Shown one piece after another: positions 28,512-41,800 of a stretch of DNA of 64,000 nt. Position 1 is the first letter of the stretch; the number at the start of each line of letters is the position of its first letter. The stretch lies in NCBI RefSeq assembly GCF_001625305.1, contig NW_017802380.1, positions 3,957,286 to 4,021,285 on the forward strand. Direction: 5' to 3'. A program made the translations under genes and the position numbers. The notes beneath the pieces are model-generated. The model was not told the origin of the DNA, searched no databases, and worked only from the letters and a program-made list of their open reading frames with translations. This DNA is from Branchiostoma belcheri. Its lineage: Eukaryota; Chordata; Leptocardii; Amphioxiformes; Branchiostomatidae.

Positions 28512-29837
28512 GTATCGCGTAGTCGGACGCCTGATTGCTACAAAAGCCTCCCCGATCCCCCCTTGTGTGATGACCGGGTTTTAGATAGTTTCCTGTAGTG
28601 CGGGGCGACCTTGTCCTCAAATGACCCGGCGGGACTGCTTTGGCTTTCCTGTTGAACTGCTGTAAGGTGTCTGTAAGAACTGTATGTCCGTAATCATAGA
28701 TGGGCTAGCTCGGATCTCTTCGGGTCGTCAGAGTGTATCATTTCAGTTCTCTATTTACAAACCTAAAGCGAGGAGCACAACCCACAGTGCGTGTTTTTTG
28801 TCCGTGCGTTTTTTTTTTTTTTTTTGTGAGGCCACGTCCACCTACGTTTTTCTGAAAAGAAAACGTGGGGAAGGACTGGCAATAGCAGAGGGAGGGAGTA
28901 CGTCAAAGCACGTCACTCACACGGTTATATAGTGTAAGTATGTGGTCTGCACGCCACGCCTGGTCATGAGCGGTTGAGTGCATTGTTCCGTTGCGCAAGT
29001 GGTGAGTTGTACGTGCTTACAACGTACGATCTCTGTACGCCTCTGTACGATTAACACATATATAAACCGCATGCAGGCCGTACTTACATATATAAACCGC
29101 ATGCAGGCCGTACTTACATGTACACGTGCTGCTTTGTAATACGTACCGGAATGCGAGGGGGGGGGGTGAATCCGCAGCCCGAACGCAGAAAAAGTTTTGC
29201 ATGCGCTGCGTGTCTGCGTGCTCCCAAATCCGTTGGATTCCGTACAAAGGCGGTTCTCACCAAAAATTTGCCCACGTTTTTGCACGTAGACAGCACGCAG
29301 TTGCACGTACGGCGGGTTGTTCCCCTCTTCGGCTGTCGCCCTGAAACTTGAGTTTTGTTGGGGCATGATTTTACCTCCATGGCAACATTAACTATTAGAT
29401 ATCTTTCCCCAATCCGTACGGTCGCCAAAGTGGCTTTTGTACAGCTTTTATCTTTGCCCCGAGTTGAACAGTTCAAGTTTGTCCACCCTCCCGAGACAGA
29501 GTCAGTCATCCAAAACAGTAAGGCTCTTTTGGATGCCGCGCCACTGACCCTGTCGGGAGGGAGTTTTTCTCACAAGGCCCCTTCCCTGGAACTCGGCATG
29601 ACCTCAGTTCAGGTCAGCGCGGATGCCGGTCGGTGTTTCTTCCCTCCCACAGCAAACCGGAAACGGGTCACAGTCAACGGGACGATCGACGGACGGATAA
29701 CGAGGACATGGTGGCGGATGATAAGGCCTTGACTTTGACCTTGACCAATACGTAACATCGAAGCGGGAGTTAGAAGAAGACGAAGTTTGTCCATAGCTAG
29801 GATCCATGCACAACCGGGCCGCCTTGACAGCTCCAAG
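28512..29837. other. Intergenic and promoter region upstream of the SLC49A4-like gene
   Basis: Contains a T17 run near 28811, a perfect 30-bp tandem duplication at 29056-29115, and a G8 run at 29157-29166. The last 400 bp are less AT-rich and probably hold the promoter. No supported coding exon was found. Confidence 0.5.
29056..29115. repeat. 30-bp tandem duplication
   Basis: The unit starting acatatataaaccgcatgc and ending ggccgtactt occurs twice with no mismatch. A third partial copy begins acatgta. Confidence 0.9.
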
Positions 29838-29844
29838 ATGGCGG
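29835..29844 (+). promoter_or_regulatory. YY1-like motif over the SLC49A4 start codon
   Basis: aagatggcgg matches the YY1 consensus and contains the ATG used as start at 29838. In many animal genes a YY1 site sits at the start of transcription and overlaps the initiator ATG. Binding is not shown here. Confidence 0.5.
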
Positions 29845-32800
29845 ACGTTAAGGGGGTTCTTAAGGCAGGTGACCAGACGTTCGATCATCAATGTCAACAG
29901 TACGAAGAGATTCGGCCTCTTCTGGGTGAGGACAGCAGACACAACTACGCCACGATCAATGCCGACAGCGTCCCAACAACCACAGACAAACCCCAATGCC
30001 GTGTGTACAAGCGGCGCTGGTACATTGTGGGGATATTTGCCTTGTTGGGGTCCATCCATTGCGCTATTGGGAACACTTGGGGCCCGATCGCCGACTCGGC
30101 CGGGAAGGTTCTGGGCTGGACAGACAGTAACATCGCGCTGGTCAACAACTGCGGCTGTTTCTCCTACGTTCTACTGGCCATCCCGTGCTCCTGGCTAATG
30201 GACGTCAAAGGTGAAGTGCTTGGCGTTACCTTGGACTTATATCCCTGTTTGTATTTTCTTTTATAGCTGAACTAGGCTGCCTGGACTTACTTTACTGAGG
30301 GCCTGCATGCCCTTTTTCGCCATAATGGGCTTTACTTCATACGGACCAGTTTATTTGGCGACCAAACATATACATAAGTTCGAAATCTAAAGACGAACCC
30401 AAATTAGAGGTTTGTTTGTAGGAGGTTTGGAGAAGTACGATGTACGGTATTAGTAATGTGAAACCTGCTCGCCTTGTTTTGGTCTGTGTGCAGTGACCTG
30501 TAAAGTCCAGACATCTGATACACATGGAAAACGTGGCAAACTAAACATGGCCTTGAAGCAAACTTGGCTTTGATCCCTTCTCTGGGTAATTGATACTGTC
30601 TTGCCACCGAAGGGATCTGCTTGGAGATTACGATTTGGCACCCTGGATCTAATTCCTCGCTACCGCTGGCGTGAAAGATAATGGGTATGGGCGTATACTC
30701 TTGTAGTGGACATTAGGGCTTCTCCCCCCNNNNNNNNNNNNNNNNNNNNNNNNNNNNNNNNNNNNNNNNCTATGAGTATGCCAAATCTTCCCACTTTCAA
30801 TCATTTTCTTAAATGTATTTTAATATTTTATGTATAACGTACTTTAATTGATCATCCCATGGTCTTTACTTGGCTGTCACACTGTCAATTATCATCTACA
30901 TATTATCTGCCACAAACGTACCATTGAAGTTCTGCCTTGTGACTCTGAACTTGGCCTTATAAGGGCAGACTTTTTGTTGTTAGGATGTAGGTTTTATCTA
31001 GAGGCTAAAAATACGCGACTCTTGGATGTTGGTGTCCGAGATAGCCTCTACCAGGCTTCAGAAGCGGCTGGAAAGGGTAGAAATTGGTCAAATAGACATG
31101 TAACATGCCAGGGGAGTTAGTCCGATAAAGGAATACAGTTCAGTGCCAGTTTTCGGGAGAGGCAAACTGCACTTAATAAGTCTCTTTGGTCAATTTCTAC
31201 TCTTTCTAGCCGCTTCCGAAAGCCTGGTAAGGGCACTTTCCTACTACGTAGGCTGAATGAAGTTGATGTTGCCTAACATCAGGTTTGCGTACTTCGGTGC
31301 TGCTGGCGGCGTTCTTCATGCTGCTGGGGACCGGGATGAGGTGCTTCACACTGGAGGAACCTGTGGCTACATGGTAGTTGTCCCGCTACTTTTACGTATA
31401 ACTATGTATTTTATGTAATCATAATAAAACAAAGTTTAACCAACCAACCAACCAACAAACAAACAAACTACAGCGGGGCACCGTTTTGTCTTTCCTGCAA
31501 ATGCTGCCATGAGGATTGTAATTGAAAGCTAGACGAATAAAATCCAAGATCCAAGTCTAGAAACCATGACTTAACTCAGGCGCAGTACGTTCTAGCGACG
31601 TACCGAGTACTCACGTCAGCTGTATATATTCAAGGTCACGTGGCTGGTCATTTGCTCCTGGTGACTCTGCGGTCGGTGTGCAACCGAAAATTCGGGGAGA
31701 ATTCCAAATCTAATACATCTTTTACTCAAAGAATAATCCATTATTTTACTTTTATGAAAAGATATTACATATATTTTATTGTGCACAGGTTGATCTATCT
31801 GGGCCAGTTTCTGAACGGTTGTGGCGCTCCTGTGTTGATGGCGGCCCCTCCCCTCATCTCAGCAACCTGGTTCCCACCAAAACAGAGAACCACGGCCACG
31901 GCCATCGCTGGTCTCCTTGGCAACGTGGGCTGTGCTCTCAGCTACGTGATTGGTCCGTTGGCCGTGTCCCAGCCGGGCGAACCGACCAATCACACGGGGA
32001 ATTACAGCGACATCGATATCAGTAGTCTTGTTGAAATTACTGAGATCAGCCATGCCAACAACACAGGTACGAGACACAAAACGAAACACGTCTTATGCGT
32101 TTAACTTTGTAAAGTGGTCCAATTTCTCACGTTTTTTGTTTGTTTCTCTTTCATTTACCCAGGGTGGCCAATCTCAGGTTCCTTTTCACCCTATTTCGCA
32201 CATTCTGTACACTGCTTGACAGTGCGGCCCTGGATTGGCCTTCAGTTGGAGACCGAATCATGTTCAATCTAAAGTGTTATCGTAGAACTCGTTGATCTAA
32301 CTTAACTTGAATCTTGTATACACATACAGACATCAAGTCAATGGAGGCGGAGCAGATCATGCGACTGATGTACATCGGTAAGTGTGCATGGAAGTTTTGG
32401 AGTCCATACATCTCCGCATGTCTTATGAATATATATATTTTCCCGGCAGAAAAAAATTGGAAGGGGAAAGCCATTTGTCAGAAAGGTATTCTGATAGCCA
32501 AATGACGAAAACACAAGCCATATACATCTACATATCTTGAGTCTGAAATGTACGATTCCTTGTTGCAGAGTTTGGTTTGACGGCTGTGTTGTTCCTGGCC
32601 ATCCTCGTGTACTACCCCGCCTGTCCCCCGTCTCCGCCCAGTCTGTCCGCCTCCATCAGCCGGCTCAACTTCACGTCAGGGGTGAAGGGTCTGCTGACGT
32701 ATGTACCTTCCGTAGATACACTCTATTTCCTCCCTATTGTTATTTTTTTTCTTTCGCAGAAGAAAAACATTTTTTTCTCCGTTTCTTTTGTCCATCAACA

Positions 32801-34715
32801 TTTTAACTGGCGCCGTGTTGGGTTATATTATGTAGCAAGTTGCAAGACAGAGTTGGAGGGGTGCTTGTTCACCATATGTATTTAAACTCTGAGTAAGACT
32901 AGTAGTTTTTTTAGGCTAGACCATTTGAAGGAAAACATTACAAATTTGCTTTGCTAGCGTTACCTTTCTGATATAATCATTTTATTTATTTTTCCTTGAA
33001 AACCTGTCAGGAATGGTTCGTTCTGGCTGGTATGCCTGTCGTACGGAATGGTGCAGGGCTCGATCGGCGGCTGGGGAAACATCCTGGACGTCAACGTGTC
33101 TCCGTACAACGTCACGCAGGTAACGCGTCAGGCCCTCGTCACAGATGACAGAGTTGAGGGGCTGGTCACCATTTATAGGAATGCATTTGTAAACAGAGCA
33201 GTAGTTTGTTGAACTAAACATCCCCTTTTCAAATTTGACATTTTGCATTTGTTTTGCGAACCCTTCCTAGTCTATGTACATTTCACTATGTCTGCACAGG
33301 TCCAGGCTGGTTGGGTGGGGTTTTATGGAAACCTGATCGGCTGCGCCTTCTCCTTCGTCTTCGCAAGGTACGTCACACGGAAAACGGAAATTTCATTTTC
33401 TTTTGCGTCTTTCTTTCTGTAGAACATAAACGGGGAGATTTTAAACCTACGTGAGGTGTGTAGAGTTGCTGTGGTTCATCTTAATAGTAATGAAATAAAC
33501 CCCGTTTTGATTATATTTCCCAGACTGGGAGACTATTTTGCGGGTCACTTCAAGCTGATGCTGGTTCTGCTGGCGGTTCTCCAGGCCGCCACCATGCTGT
33601 GGTTCATTCTCATGGTCAACGTCAGCCTCATTCCCTTCAGCATGGGTACGTAAACCACGCCTTTCAAAAACAGCAGGGGCATGCTCCGGTGTACATGTAC
33701 GTGTGCCAAGGCCTGGATATTTCTATCTGGAAGTTGGTGATTCACTTGAAATCACCCTGAAGGAGGCCTGGCGAACTCCCATTTCGAATACGCCACACAG
33801 TGATTTACATCAACCTCCTGACGGAGGCCTGGCGACCCCGTCTTGTATCAGCCAACGAAAGGGTATATCCTCCAAAAGGGGCAGTATAACCCCGACTGAG
33901 CGGTATATGTCACTACGTATATTATTGCAACATATATACATACAGAGGATCACAACAAATTGTTTGTTTATCTGTTTGGATTTCAGCGTCCCTGTACACA
34001 ACCTTCGCCCTGACACAAGTGTGCCTCAGCGGGTCCGGGCCGATATATTACGAGATGTCGGTAGAGTTGACCTATCCTGTGGCGGAGGGCATCACCACCA
34101 TCGTACTGACTCTGGTGTACTACATCTTCTGTCTACTGGTCCTGCTGCTTCCCATGGTCCCAGCTCTGGGTAAGGAAAATTATATATAGCTATGTACCTA
34201 ATTCCAGCTAAAAAAAGAAGAACAACATCGGAAATACCCTCAAGTACCAGAGTTATCAACTTAGGATTTAGGTGTTCAAAAACTCGTGTTTTCCAATAAC
34301 TATTTCAGAGTGGAGCTCACTGCCACCAACCACAGCTGGGCAACATCACTAGAAAGCTTTGAACTACTTTTGCAGTTAGATGTTGAAAGATTGGGAGAAA
34401 CAGGTCCTTCGGTGTAATATAGCCAGCTACCGCCGGGCTGCGTGCTTGCAAAGCAGGTGCGTTACGCCGAAGGGCGGTTATACCAGCAATATCGATACAG
34501 ATACAGAAACTGGTGTGTATCTGTATAGAAGCTGGTCTGCAATATGTAAACCTTCTGTGATTGCAGGAGTGGCGTGGTTGAACTGGGCCACCCTCGGCAC
34601 GACGTTCGTGGTTCTGCCCATGTTGTGCTGCTTCAGGGAGAGGTACGGACGGCTGTCCATCGACGTGGCAGGCGTTAAGGAGCAGGGCGGAACTACGGAC
34701 ACTGTTAACTCATGA
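29838..34715 (+). CDS. SLC49A4: SLC49A4 (DIRC2)-like major facilitator transporter
   Basis: Vertebrate SLC49A4/DIRC2 is a lysosomal membrane transporter of the SLC49 branch of the MFS; the substrate of this copy cannot be read from sequence. Exons: 29838-30210, 31283-31373, 31789-32066, 32330-32377, 32569-32698, 33011-33119, 33300-33367, 33524-33645, 33987-34169 and 34567-34715. Phases agree and the sum is 1551 nt, 516 aa. Landmarks: RRWYIVGIFALLGSIHCAIG (first membrane helix), NTWGPIADSAGKVLGW, SVLLAAFFMLLGTGMRCF, GQFLNGCGAPVLMAAPPLIS, ATWFPPKQRTTATAIAGLLG, VQAGWVGFYGNLIGCAFSF, ELTYPVAEGITTIVLTLVYY and CFRERYGRLSIDV. These align along the whole length with the vertebrate protein, with about 12 hydrophobic stretches. 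The N-terminal 55 residues are hydrophilic. A luminal loop after helix 6 has two possible N-glycosylation sites (NHT, NYS). The paralogues SLC49A1-A3 are less likely. Confidence 0.9.
30570..30640 (+). repeat. Dispersed repeat, family B
   Basis: ttgatactgtcttgccaccg followed by gatctgcttggagattacga is related to 19474-19640 (inverted) and to 40855-40960. It lies in the first SLC49A4 intron. Confidence 0.6.
30730..30769. other. Assembly gap (run of N)
   Basis: Forty undetermined bases in the first SLC49A4 intron. No exon is expected here because the flanking exons join in phase. Confidence 0.99.
31042..31233. mobile_element. Fold-back MITE, family E, copy 1
   Basis: The left end tagcctctaccaggcttcag continues to gtagaaattggtca. 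The right end, ggtcaatttctactctttct then agccgcttccgaaagcctgg, is its imperfect inverse. A second element with the same end sequence is at 35390-35560. It is non-coding and intronic. Confidence 0.75.
32812..32990 (+). repeat. Dispersed repeat, family A, copy 2
   Basis: gtgttgggttatattatgta starts the copy, which continues through caccatatgt and gaaggaaaacatta to gcgttaccttt. It shares order and sequence with 42826-43000. It lies in an SLC49A4 intron. Confidence 0.7.
33150..33247 (+). repeat. Dispersed repeat, family A, 3' part
   Basis: acagagttgaggggctggtc is followed by aaacagagcagtagtttgtt and then aaatttgacattttgcattt. The middle block matches 42826-43000 closely. It lies in an SLC49A4 intron. 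Confidence 0.6.
34395..34550 (+). repeat. Dispersed repeat, family C, copy 1
   Basis: acaggtccttcggtgtaata then agccagctaccgccgggctg corresponds to 52495-52600 (acaggtcgttcggtgtaata, agccagctgccgccgtgcct). Both copies are followed by a gatacagata block. It is intronic in the SLC49A4-like gene. Confidence 0.65.
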
Positions 34716-35094
34716 TTTTGTCTGTGTGCAATACCAGTATCATTATCAGGGACTGTTTTGTAACTCGTATTTTTATTGTAAGCTGACTATAAACATCTAA
34801 AGCCTTAAACAACTGCTTCACAATTTATGAAGAAACACTGCAAGAGTCCTGTAACGTAAACATTATCATTAAACATTAACATTTAAGAATTGAATACGTA
34901 AATATTGGCCCAGAAACATGAAAGATAAGTTTTTTCTTCAGCAGCTACATCCTAATTGTATTATGTAACCACTAAAAGCCTGGAACACCTGTTTGTATGA
35001 ATGTTTACATTGTTTAGGAAGAAACGCAGCAAAAGTATGCAGTCCCGAAACACGTAATTATCCCAAACTGCGGCTGCATTTGTCTCGGCGTGCG

Positions 35095-35203
35095 GTAACT
35101 AGGCAACCGCGTGTCGGAGGCTTGGGAAACATGCGCAGTAATCATTCGCAGTCCTGTCATATCTCACCCCTGTTGTTGCATATTCAACCCGTTGCCAGGC
35201 AAC
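35095..35203. promoter_or_regulatory. Pair of RFX X-box-like sites
   Basis: gtaactaggcaac (35095-35107) and gttgccaggcaac (35191-35203) both consist of X-box half sites with a one-base spacer. The second is a perfect inverted pair of gttgcc/ggcaac. They lie 380-480 bp after the SLC49A4 stop and about 3.7 kb before the first exon of the FN3 gene. Their target gene is unknown. Confidence 0.5.
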
Positions 35204-35389
35204 CGCCCGAATCTCCTACATAATTAAACATGGGGGAACAGGGTATGGAACGTCAGAATGCATTTGTCATATACCCGAGTTTCTGACAGCGTTGTCAATT
35301 CTCTTTCAAGTGTTGTCAATTCAAATCTCGTTTCAACAACAAAGCTGGGCTTAATACAGTCACACAAAGGAGGGACAGGTCATTTTATG

Positions 35390-35560
35390 TAGCCTCTACC
35401 AGACTTCGGGGATTGGCTGAATGAGTAGAAACTCGACAAAGTGACGCCAGGGTAGTTGGTCTGCTAAGGAGTAAGTTTGAACTGTGGACCAACTCCCCTG
35501 GCATGCATTTTTGCCGTCTACTTAGGGAAATTTTTCAGCCTCCTGAAGCCTGGTAGAGAT
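35390..35560. mobile_element. Fold-back MITE, family E, copy 2
   Basis: It starts tagcctctaccagacttcgg and ends cctgaagcctggtagagatt, which pairs with the start. Internally gtagttggtctgctaagg and gtggaccaactcccctggca also pair. It shares its ends and the internal gccagggtagttggtc motif with the element at 31042-31233. Confidence 0.75.
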
Positions 35561-38500
35561 TATGGTTTTGGCCATGATTCACAGTGTTGACGTTATTTTT
35601 TTCTGTGAAGTCTGTAAAATTTAAAAAATGGCTCCATACATGCCTATAACAAGAGCCTCTCCCATTTCTAAAAACACGAACAGGTTTATACTATCTATAC
35701 CCCCCATTTCTAATACCCTAACATTAATTTAATAACGATCCAGCAAATCACAGGCATTGATATTTCCCGCACGAATACCCCTACATGTATCCACGCCAGG
35801 CGATGTCCCACGGGACTCGTCATTTCAAACAAAATACCAACAGCTTTAAAACTTTTGTCTCTAAACCAACAACACCTAAATAATTCATCAAACAATTCTT
35901 ACTTCTTTGTGCAACATAGAGAACTCCTGGGGACTTTGAACGTAATGTATAGGTGCCCACTGATAATATATATTACATTTTGAAGTACTTTCTAGTAGCA
36001 GACGTTTTCCCGACCATTTTACGTAATCATCGGTCTTAAAGATGGTTGGAGATAGGAAATAGGAAAGTTTTCTAATCGGCAGCACGTATAAACGTACCCC
36101 TTTAAACTTGCTTTGAGTAAAATCAGAAAAATCAGCTGGTTTATAATGTTTTTTCGACTTTCTACGCCTACATCTGCTTTGACATTACAATATTTAATAC
36201 ACAATTGAATAGAGGACAGATACAGAACATATACATATACAGAAATGAAAAGAATGCAAGAAGGAATGAATGAAAGGATTCTGACGCTTAAGGGTAAACT
36301 TCCCAAGATATGAACAAGACCATTGGCGCCCCGTTCAGACAAATAGAATTAGGATAAAAATAATTAGAACATTATAAACCTCTTAGGGTCCTAACTCAAC
36401 TACTTATCCATCCCCCCCCCCCCCCCCCCATGTTCCCACACGGTGATTATTCACACACGGATGAGCGCCGTGACTCAGGCGTCCTTCTAATCGCGTGCAT
36501 CCGGCGGACACACAGAACAATTCCCGCCAATTTGACGCTGACTCGCCGCCATAGCCTTCAGAAACCTGCCGTGCGCTGTGCGGGCGGGTAACCCGGGGAG
36601 ACGGTCGTGATGATACCGCGTCAGCCCCCGGGAGACGGAACAATGGCGTAACCTTGGCGTCCAACGTCGCGGGGTGACGGTTTCATCAAAACACACCCAG
36701 CCTTGGGGGTAACACTAGGCCCAGATTCCGGACAAACATAGATACAGAAAACAGAGTGTCAGGACTCAGGAAAAACTGTATCGCGCACAGCGCTGCTGTA
36801 TTTCTATTTGCTGCTATCACAAAGGTATGTGTAGTTTTAAATTTAATTTTTTTCCCTCAATTTCTAAAAATTGACTTCAATTCGTTTTGCATCGTTAGTG
36901 AATTAGAATTATGTCGAATGACAGAAACTTAATTTTCGTTGTACGTTTTAGTTCAAGTTTGACTCCTTCTAGTCAAAGGTAGAGATTTAATAACATATTG
37001 TATATTTCCGTTATGATTGCCAATGATTATGTACAAGCCTATAATTTTGCTGTCACCCAGCTTTTTGGACAAAATCGCCATGTTGATGAATGTATTCGAT
37101 GCACTGCTCTGCATACCAGATGTTTCGTACAGTTGTACATATATTTGGCCCATTGAGCTAAGTACAGGTCATAACAAAACAAACACTTTATATACATTCA
37201 ATGTAGTATGGGTGAAAAATTTAGTATTTGAAGCCACTTCTTTGTAATGTAAAGATGGGAATATATATCAAGAACAGGTAGGTTCTGTTTTGCCAGGTTT
37301 ATCAAAACGTATGGCAGATATATTAATTTGTCCGTTTTGCTTAAGTGTACACAGTGGGCAGTATGGATTGTGTTTATAAGTATAGTCTGTAACGTTAAAT
37401 ACTTTTAAAGCGTAGTATTCAAGGAAGAAAGTAGAAGATGAAACAACAAGGGATTGGGTTAAAACTAGAACGGTATAATCTATCTATTTTAAAATCTTAT
37501 CTCAAGGTCCAATATTAGCTATTTCTAAACGTTTGTCCATTTTTGTTGGGCTACATACTAAATTGATATCACATTGGGTGCTAGTGTTCCTTAAATTTGT
37601 TATGAATCAAGTAATGTCTTTATGACTTCGTTTCCTCACTAACATTAACAATGTACTATGTGGCTCGACTTCACATCCACAAAACGGCACAAAATGCATC
37701 TTTTAAATCGTCGAAGGTAAAAAAAACATATATTGTATTCGATCATAAAACTAATATAGATGCGTGCAGACAATACAGAAAATTTATCAATTTGTTTTGT
37801 TGAATAGGCGGTTTATAGGATTAATATTTGATGATGTGATTAAACAAAGCGACCAATTGCCAAGAGACAACGCTAAACAAGAACACAATGTCATTATGTA
37901 CCTTTCATCATTGAATGGATTAAGTATTATACAAATCAGTCTGAATTTTGTTGGTATTTACAAAAATTAGCTCTTAAAATTTACATACACGATCATAATC
38001 ATATCGTCATTTATTAACAAAAAAGTCGTAAAAGAATGTTGATTAAAACATGAAAGTGCAAATATTTGACGGACATGTGGTTATTCTTTCATTGGCCGAA
38101 CAGCTAATTGCTAGGCTATCATTGGTTAAACAGTTAAGATCGGTCTTTTGTCTATTTAACCGTAAACCCTGGAAACAGGAAATATGCATTTACCCTTGAA
38201 GAATGACAATGACCGTCGAACTTAAAGAGCAGCTAACATGCTGATGATTGGTTCAGTAAAACACCTCAAGGTCACGCCAGTGTCCCCTTGAGGTCATGAA
38301 TAGGTGTTTGGATCAAGAATCACATTCAGAGCGGCCGAAACACTAACATTGACAATCAAAACAGACTTTAGGGTAGCCAGGGGAATTAGATGTGTATAAA
38401 AGTGTGACGTTAATCCTCAATTCAGATACACCTTGTCAATTTAAAAAGATATTCTAAAATGTGTAATGACGTTTAAAATTTTTGCAAATTTTTCAAAAGA

Positions 38501-38869
38501 TATTCGTATTTATTCGTATATATTCGTACATTTGTAATGATTTTTTAAAAATTTTTGTCCAATTTTTTCAAAAGATATTCTAAAATGTGTAATGTTTTTT
38601 TTACTATAAATTCACCTTATAATTTAGCTTATCAAGGGTTCAGCGACCTCAAAGAAACGCCAACAAGGATGTATGTATGCGTGCGACTAGCACGTCAATA
38701 TTCCGTGCACATATATCACACCAACAAACGGCCTATTCAACAGCGTCTCAATACCACTGACATCCCATTGTTACTACTGTCATATTACCTCTCTCATACA
38801 AAGAACATTCGCCAATGTTTACATGTGTTTTGCTCTCTGTCCCAGGTTGCAACGGCCGGATTTTGAAAA

Positions 38870-41800
38870 ATGTCGTCGACCAATAGGAGGCTTTATCAGA
38901 GTAAGTCAACTTCAATATCGCTTTGTTGGTGTTGCATAATTGATGGAGAAGTGCACTTGAATGGTTCGGAGTGAATTGATTATTAGGGGATTTGGGATAT
39001 GAAAGGCTTTTACATGCACACGGAAATGAGATTGGTTTGATACGACAATGCATTTCCGTGCGTTTGTGTTTTCTTTTCGATTAATGATATCCGAGACTCG
39101 CAATTTAGAGTATTTATCGTTCATGTACATACAAGATGTAGGAAAAAGGGAAAAGGTATTTTGTTAATATATAAGCGTCGCTAGAATGGTTATTTTTCAA
39201 ATGGCATTTTGCGAGTAATAGAGAAGGATATATAAAACGGGCGGAGTCATTACCAAATGATTCTCTAATTTTGTATGGATTTTTGTTGCATTTTTGTTCA
39301 TTTTCATGCACTTTGATTACGTGTTAGCATTTGTTGTCATCCACATTTACATATAGTTTCGTTTATTTTGTTTTCTTACACGTAATTCTTCACCAATGCT
39401 TAATTAACAGAACGGGAGAGTTTTAGAGGTGTAGACCGCCCGCGACCATCTTCAGACGAAAGCAACAAAGGTGCAAGTACAACTCACTACCAGGGCACAC
39501 ACCACTTCTACCTCTCTTGTTCGGCAAAGAAAAAGAGTCTATCAATAACTAGTCAGTGATTACTAGTTAGTTAACCATTCTCACTGACTATTAGCTTTGC
39601 AATCTTCGAAAATTCAGTTTTCTTCTGATTTTTCCGTATACATGTACTAACCGAACAAGTGGTTCAAATGGTGTTGTCTTATGGCATCATTCACTGAAAG
39701 TAGAAAGGAACTGTGTGGCCAATCTCTCTACAACAGCAGTAGTTGATGTAATATAGCAACGTACATTGTATAGTTTCTGTAAAAGGTAAGCTTCTATTCC
39801 ACCACTGTTCACAGAATTCACCCTACTTCCATCGAAAAGGGGATAAATTACGAAGCATAAACTGAACGCTTCATTCGATCGCTTTGAGAATTATGGAATA
39901 GTTTTTGCAACATGAATCACGTAAAATGTCAATAATTAACGAACTAGATCGGCCACAGTTCTCAGCTGGAAGTGAATGATGCCAGGTGAAGGGATAAGGT
40001 CCTGAAATTATAGGTCAGTTCACGGTTTGAAGTGCTCGTGCACGACGTCAACACCTCCGATGTTTCTTGATAGTTCATATGGTTCTTCTTAAGAAACATA
40101 GTAGACGGAAAGAAGGAAGAACGTAAAGGAATGACGATCGATATATATGACAAACTCAGGTTTAAAGAAAATAGAGCGTTTGTCGTACTTTGATTCACAA
40201 ATCTTTCTGTCAAATTGCACTATATGTGACTACATGATACACGTGGCATATGGCCCACGTGGCTCTCCTGCGGCCAGGCGGCAAATGTGCTAGTGCTACC
40301 CGGGTTACGGGTACGTGAAGGAATGCCACGCTCTGTGACCAAGAGAACGTTCACACGACGAAAAGGACAAAAATTTGGCGTAATTGTGCAAATTATTGTT
40401 CTAATTATGTCTATAACGGGAGTTGATGATAGATAATCGCCTAGATACAAACAGTTGCACCAAAACAGACGCCATGTTCAGTTCTACTGGCGAACGCAGG
40501 AAAAGGAAGAGCTTCTGCCTTCTAGTGGACGTTTTAGGCTAGGCCTGGTCGTGGCTGTGGAAAGTTTTGTGTGAGTTGAAGTAAGAGTCAGCAAAACGCA
40601 ATGGACGCCCGGACCCGTTGGAAACGCGCAGTGAATATGTCTACCCGCCGACAGAGCATTCCGAATGTCCTTACCCGTCGTATCTCTACTCGCCGGTTGA
40701 GTGCGGACTTTAGTGGTAAGTTTTGCAAAGTGTAGAGGTTTTATGATACTACTAACCATTTTGTTGTATTTCTTGTTTGGTCTGAAAACCGTAGACGTTG
40801 GTTTAAAAACATTGCTTTCGCAACTGCAGAAGCTTGCGAGGTCCTTACGAACCTGGAATCCAAACTGTTGTCGGGGCGTATTGGACCCTCTCTGCCTGGC
40901 CAATTTGATACTGTCTTATGCCACCCTAGTATCTGCTTGGAAATTACATATAGGCCAGTTCATCTGCACTTGATGTAACACACCCCCGAGGAAATTTCGC
41001 CTCAGACTTCCTGGAAACCCTTGAATTTAGGCAGGCAAAATAATCGAAGTAGTCTTTGTTGACCAGTGCCTGGTGCCCATGTACGGTTCTGGATAGTCCA
41101 CGCGTATCCAGAACCGTGCCTCGGACAAATCTACGTTCTTGGATACGCGGAGACCATCCAGAACCGTGTTTCATCCCAACTCCAACCCATCCCGGCACAG
41201 AACTAAATAGACCCTGTTCTGGATACGATGGCTCCATTCCGTTGTGTCTAACACTCACACTCTACCCCCCCCCCCCCTTACAGCCCCTCCAGCTTTCGTA
41301 CCGAAGATAAAAAAGAAGCCGCCCACAGTTCCCAAGGACCCCTTCTCCCGCAACCGCGGCCGACTCTGGGAGGACAAGAAGGACGAGCTGGACTATAAGT
41401 CCCGCTACATCTCCCCGGACAGGAAGAAGAAGAGACCGTGTCAGTGTAAGAAGTGCATCCTGAAGAGACAGCGGGCCGTCACCTTCCCGAAGGAGGATAG
41501 GGACGATGATGATGATGATCACTCTGGGGACGATAGGGAGTACGAGAGCGACAGTGACAGGGAGGATGGGCGCAACGATTCTGGCGAAGTGAGTTAAATC
41601 ATTCTGTCAATTCATATCTCTCTCTCACCGTTTCTCTCTCTGTCTGTCTCTGTCTCTCTGTCTCTCTTTCTATCCAATACGTTAGACAAGATGATAACAA
41701 ACACAATTGTCAAGTAAGACCGTAAAATGTATTTTTTTTAAATAGTGAGACTACATTGAAAAATTAAAGATTCAAATGAGAAAATTGTCAAAGAAAGCAG

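Larger units (their letters stand above)
34716..38869. other. Intergenic region between SLC49A4-like and FN3 genes
   Basis: No coding exon is supported. Contents: two X-box-like sites (35095-35203), a fold-back MITE (35390-35560), a C19 run at about 36411-36429 next to a GC-rich stretch (36430-36710), and acaaag/gtatgt at about 36824, which could be the donor of a non-coding first exon. The block aaaagatattctaaaatgtg occurs twice, at about 38443 and 38568. Confidence 0.5.

Noticed and set aside
29604..30059. Long minus-strand frame opposite the SLC49A4 first exon
   Set aside because: It is the shadow of the true + strand exon, which has family similarity and correct phase.
36404..36696. Minus-strand frame in a GC-rich stretch as a gene
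   Set aside because: No homology or domain is recognised and no neighbouring exon was found. More likely promoter-like GC-rich DNA.
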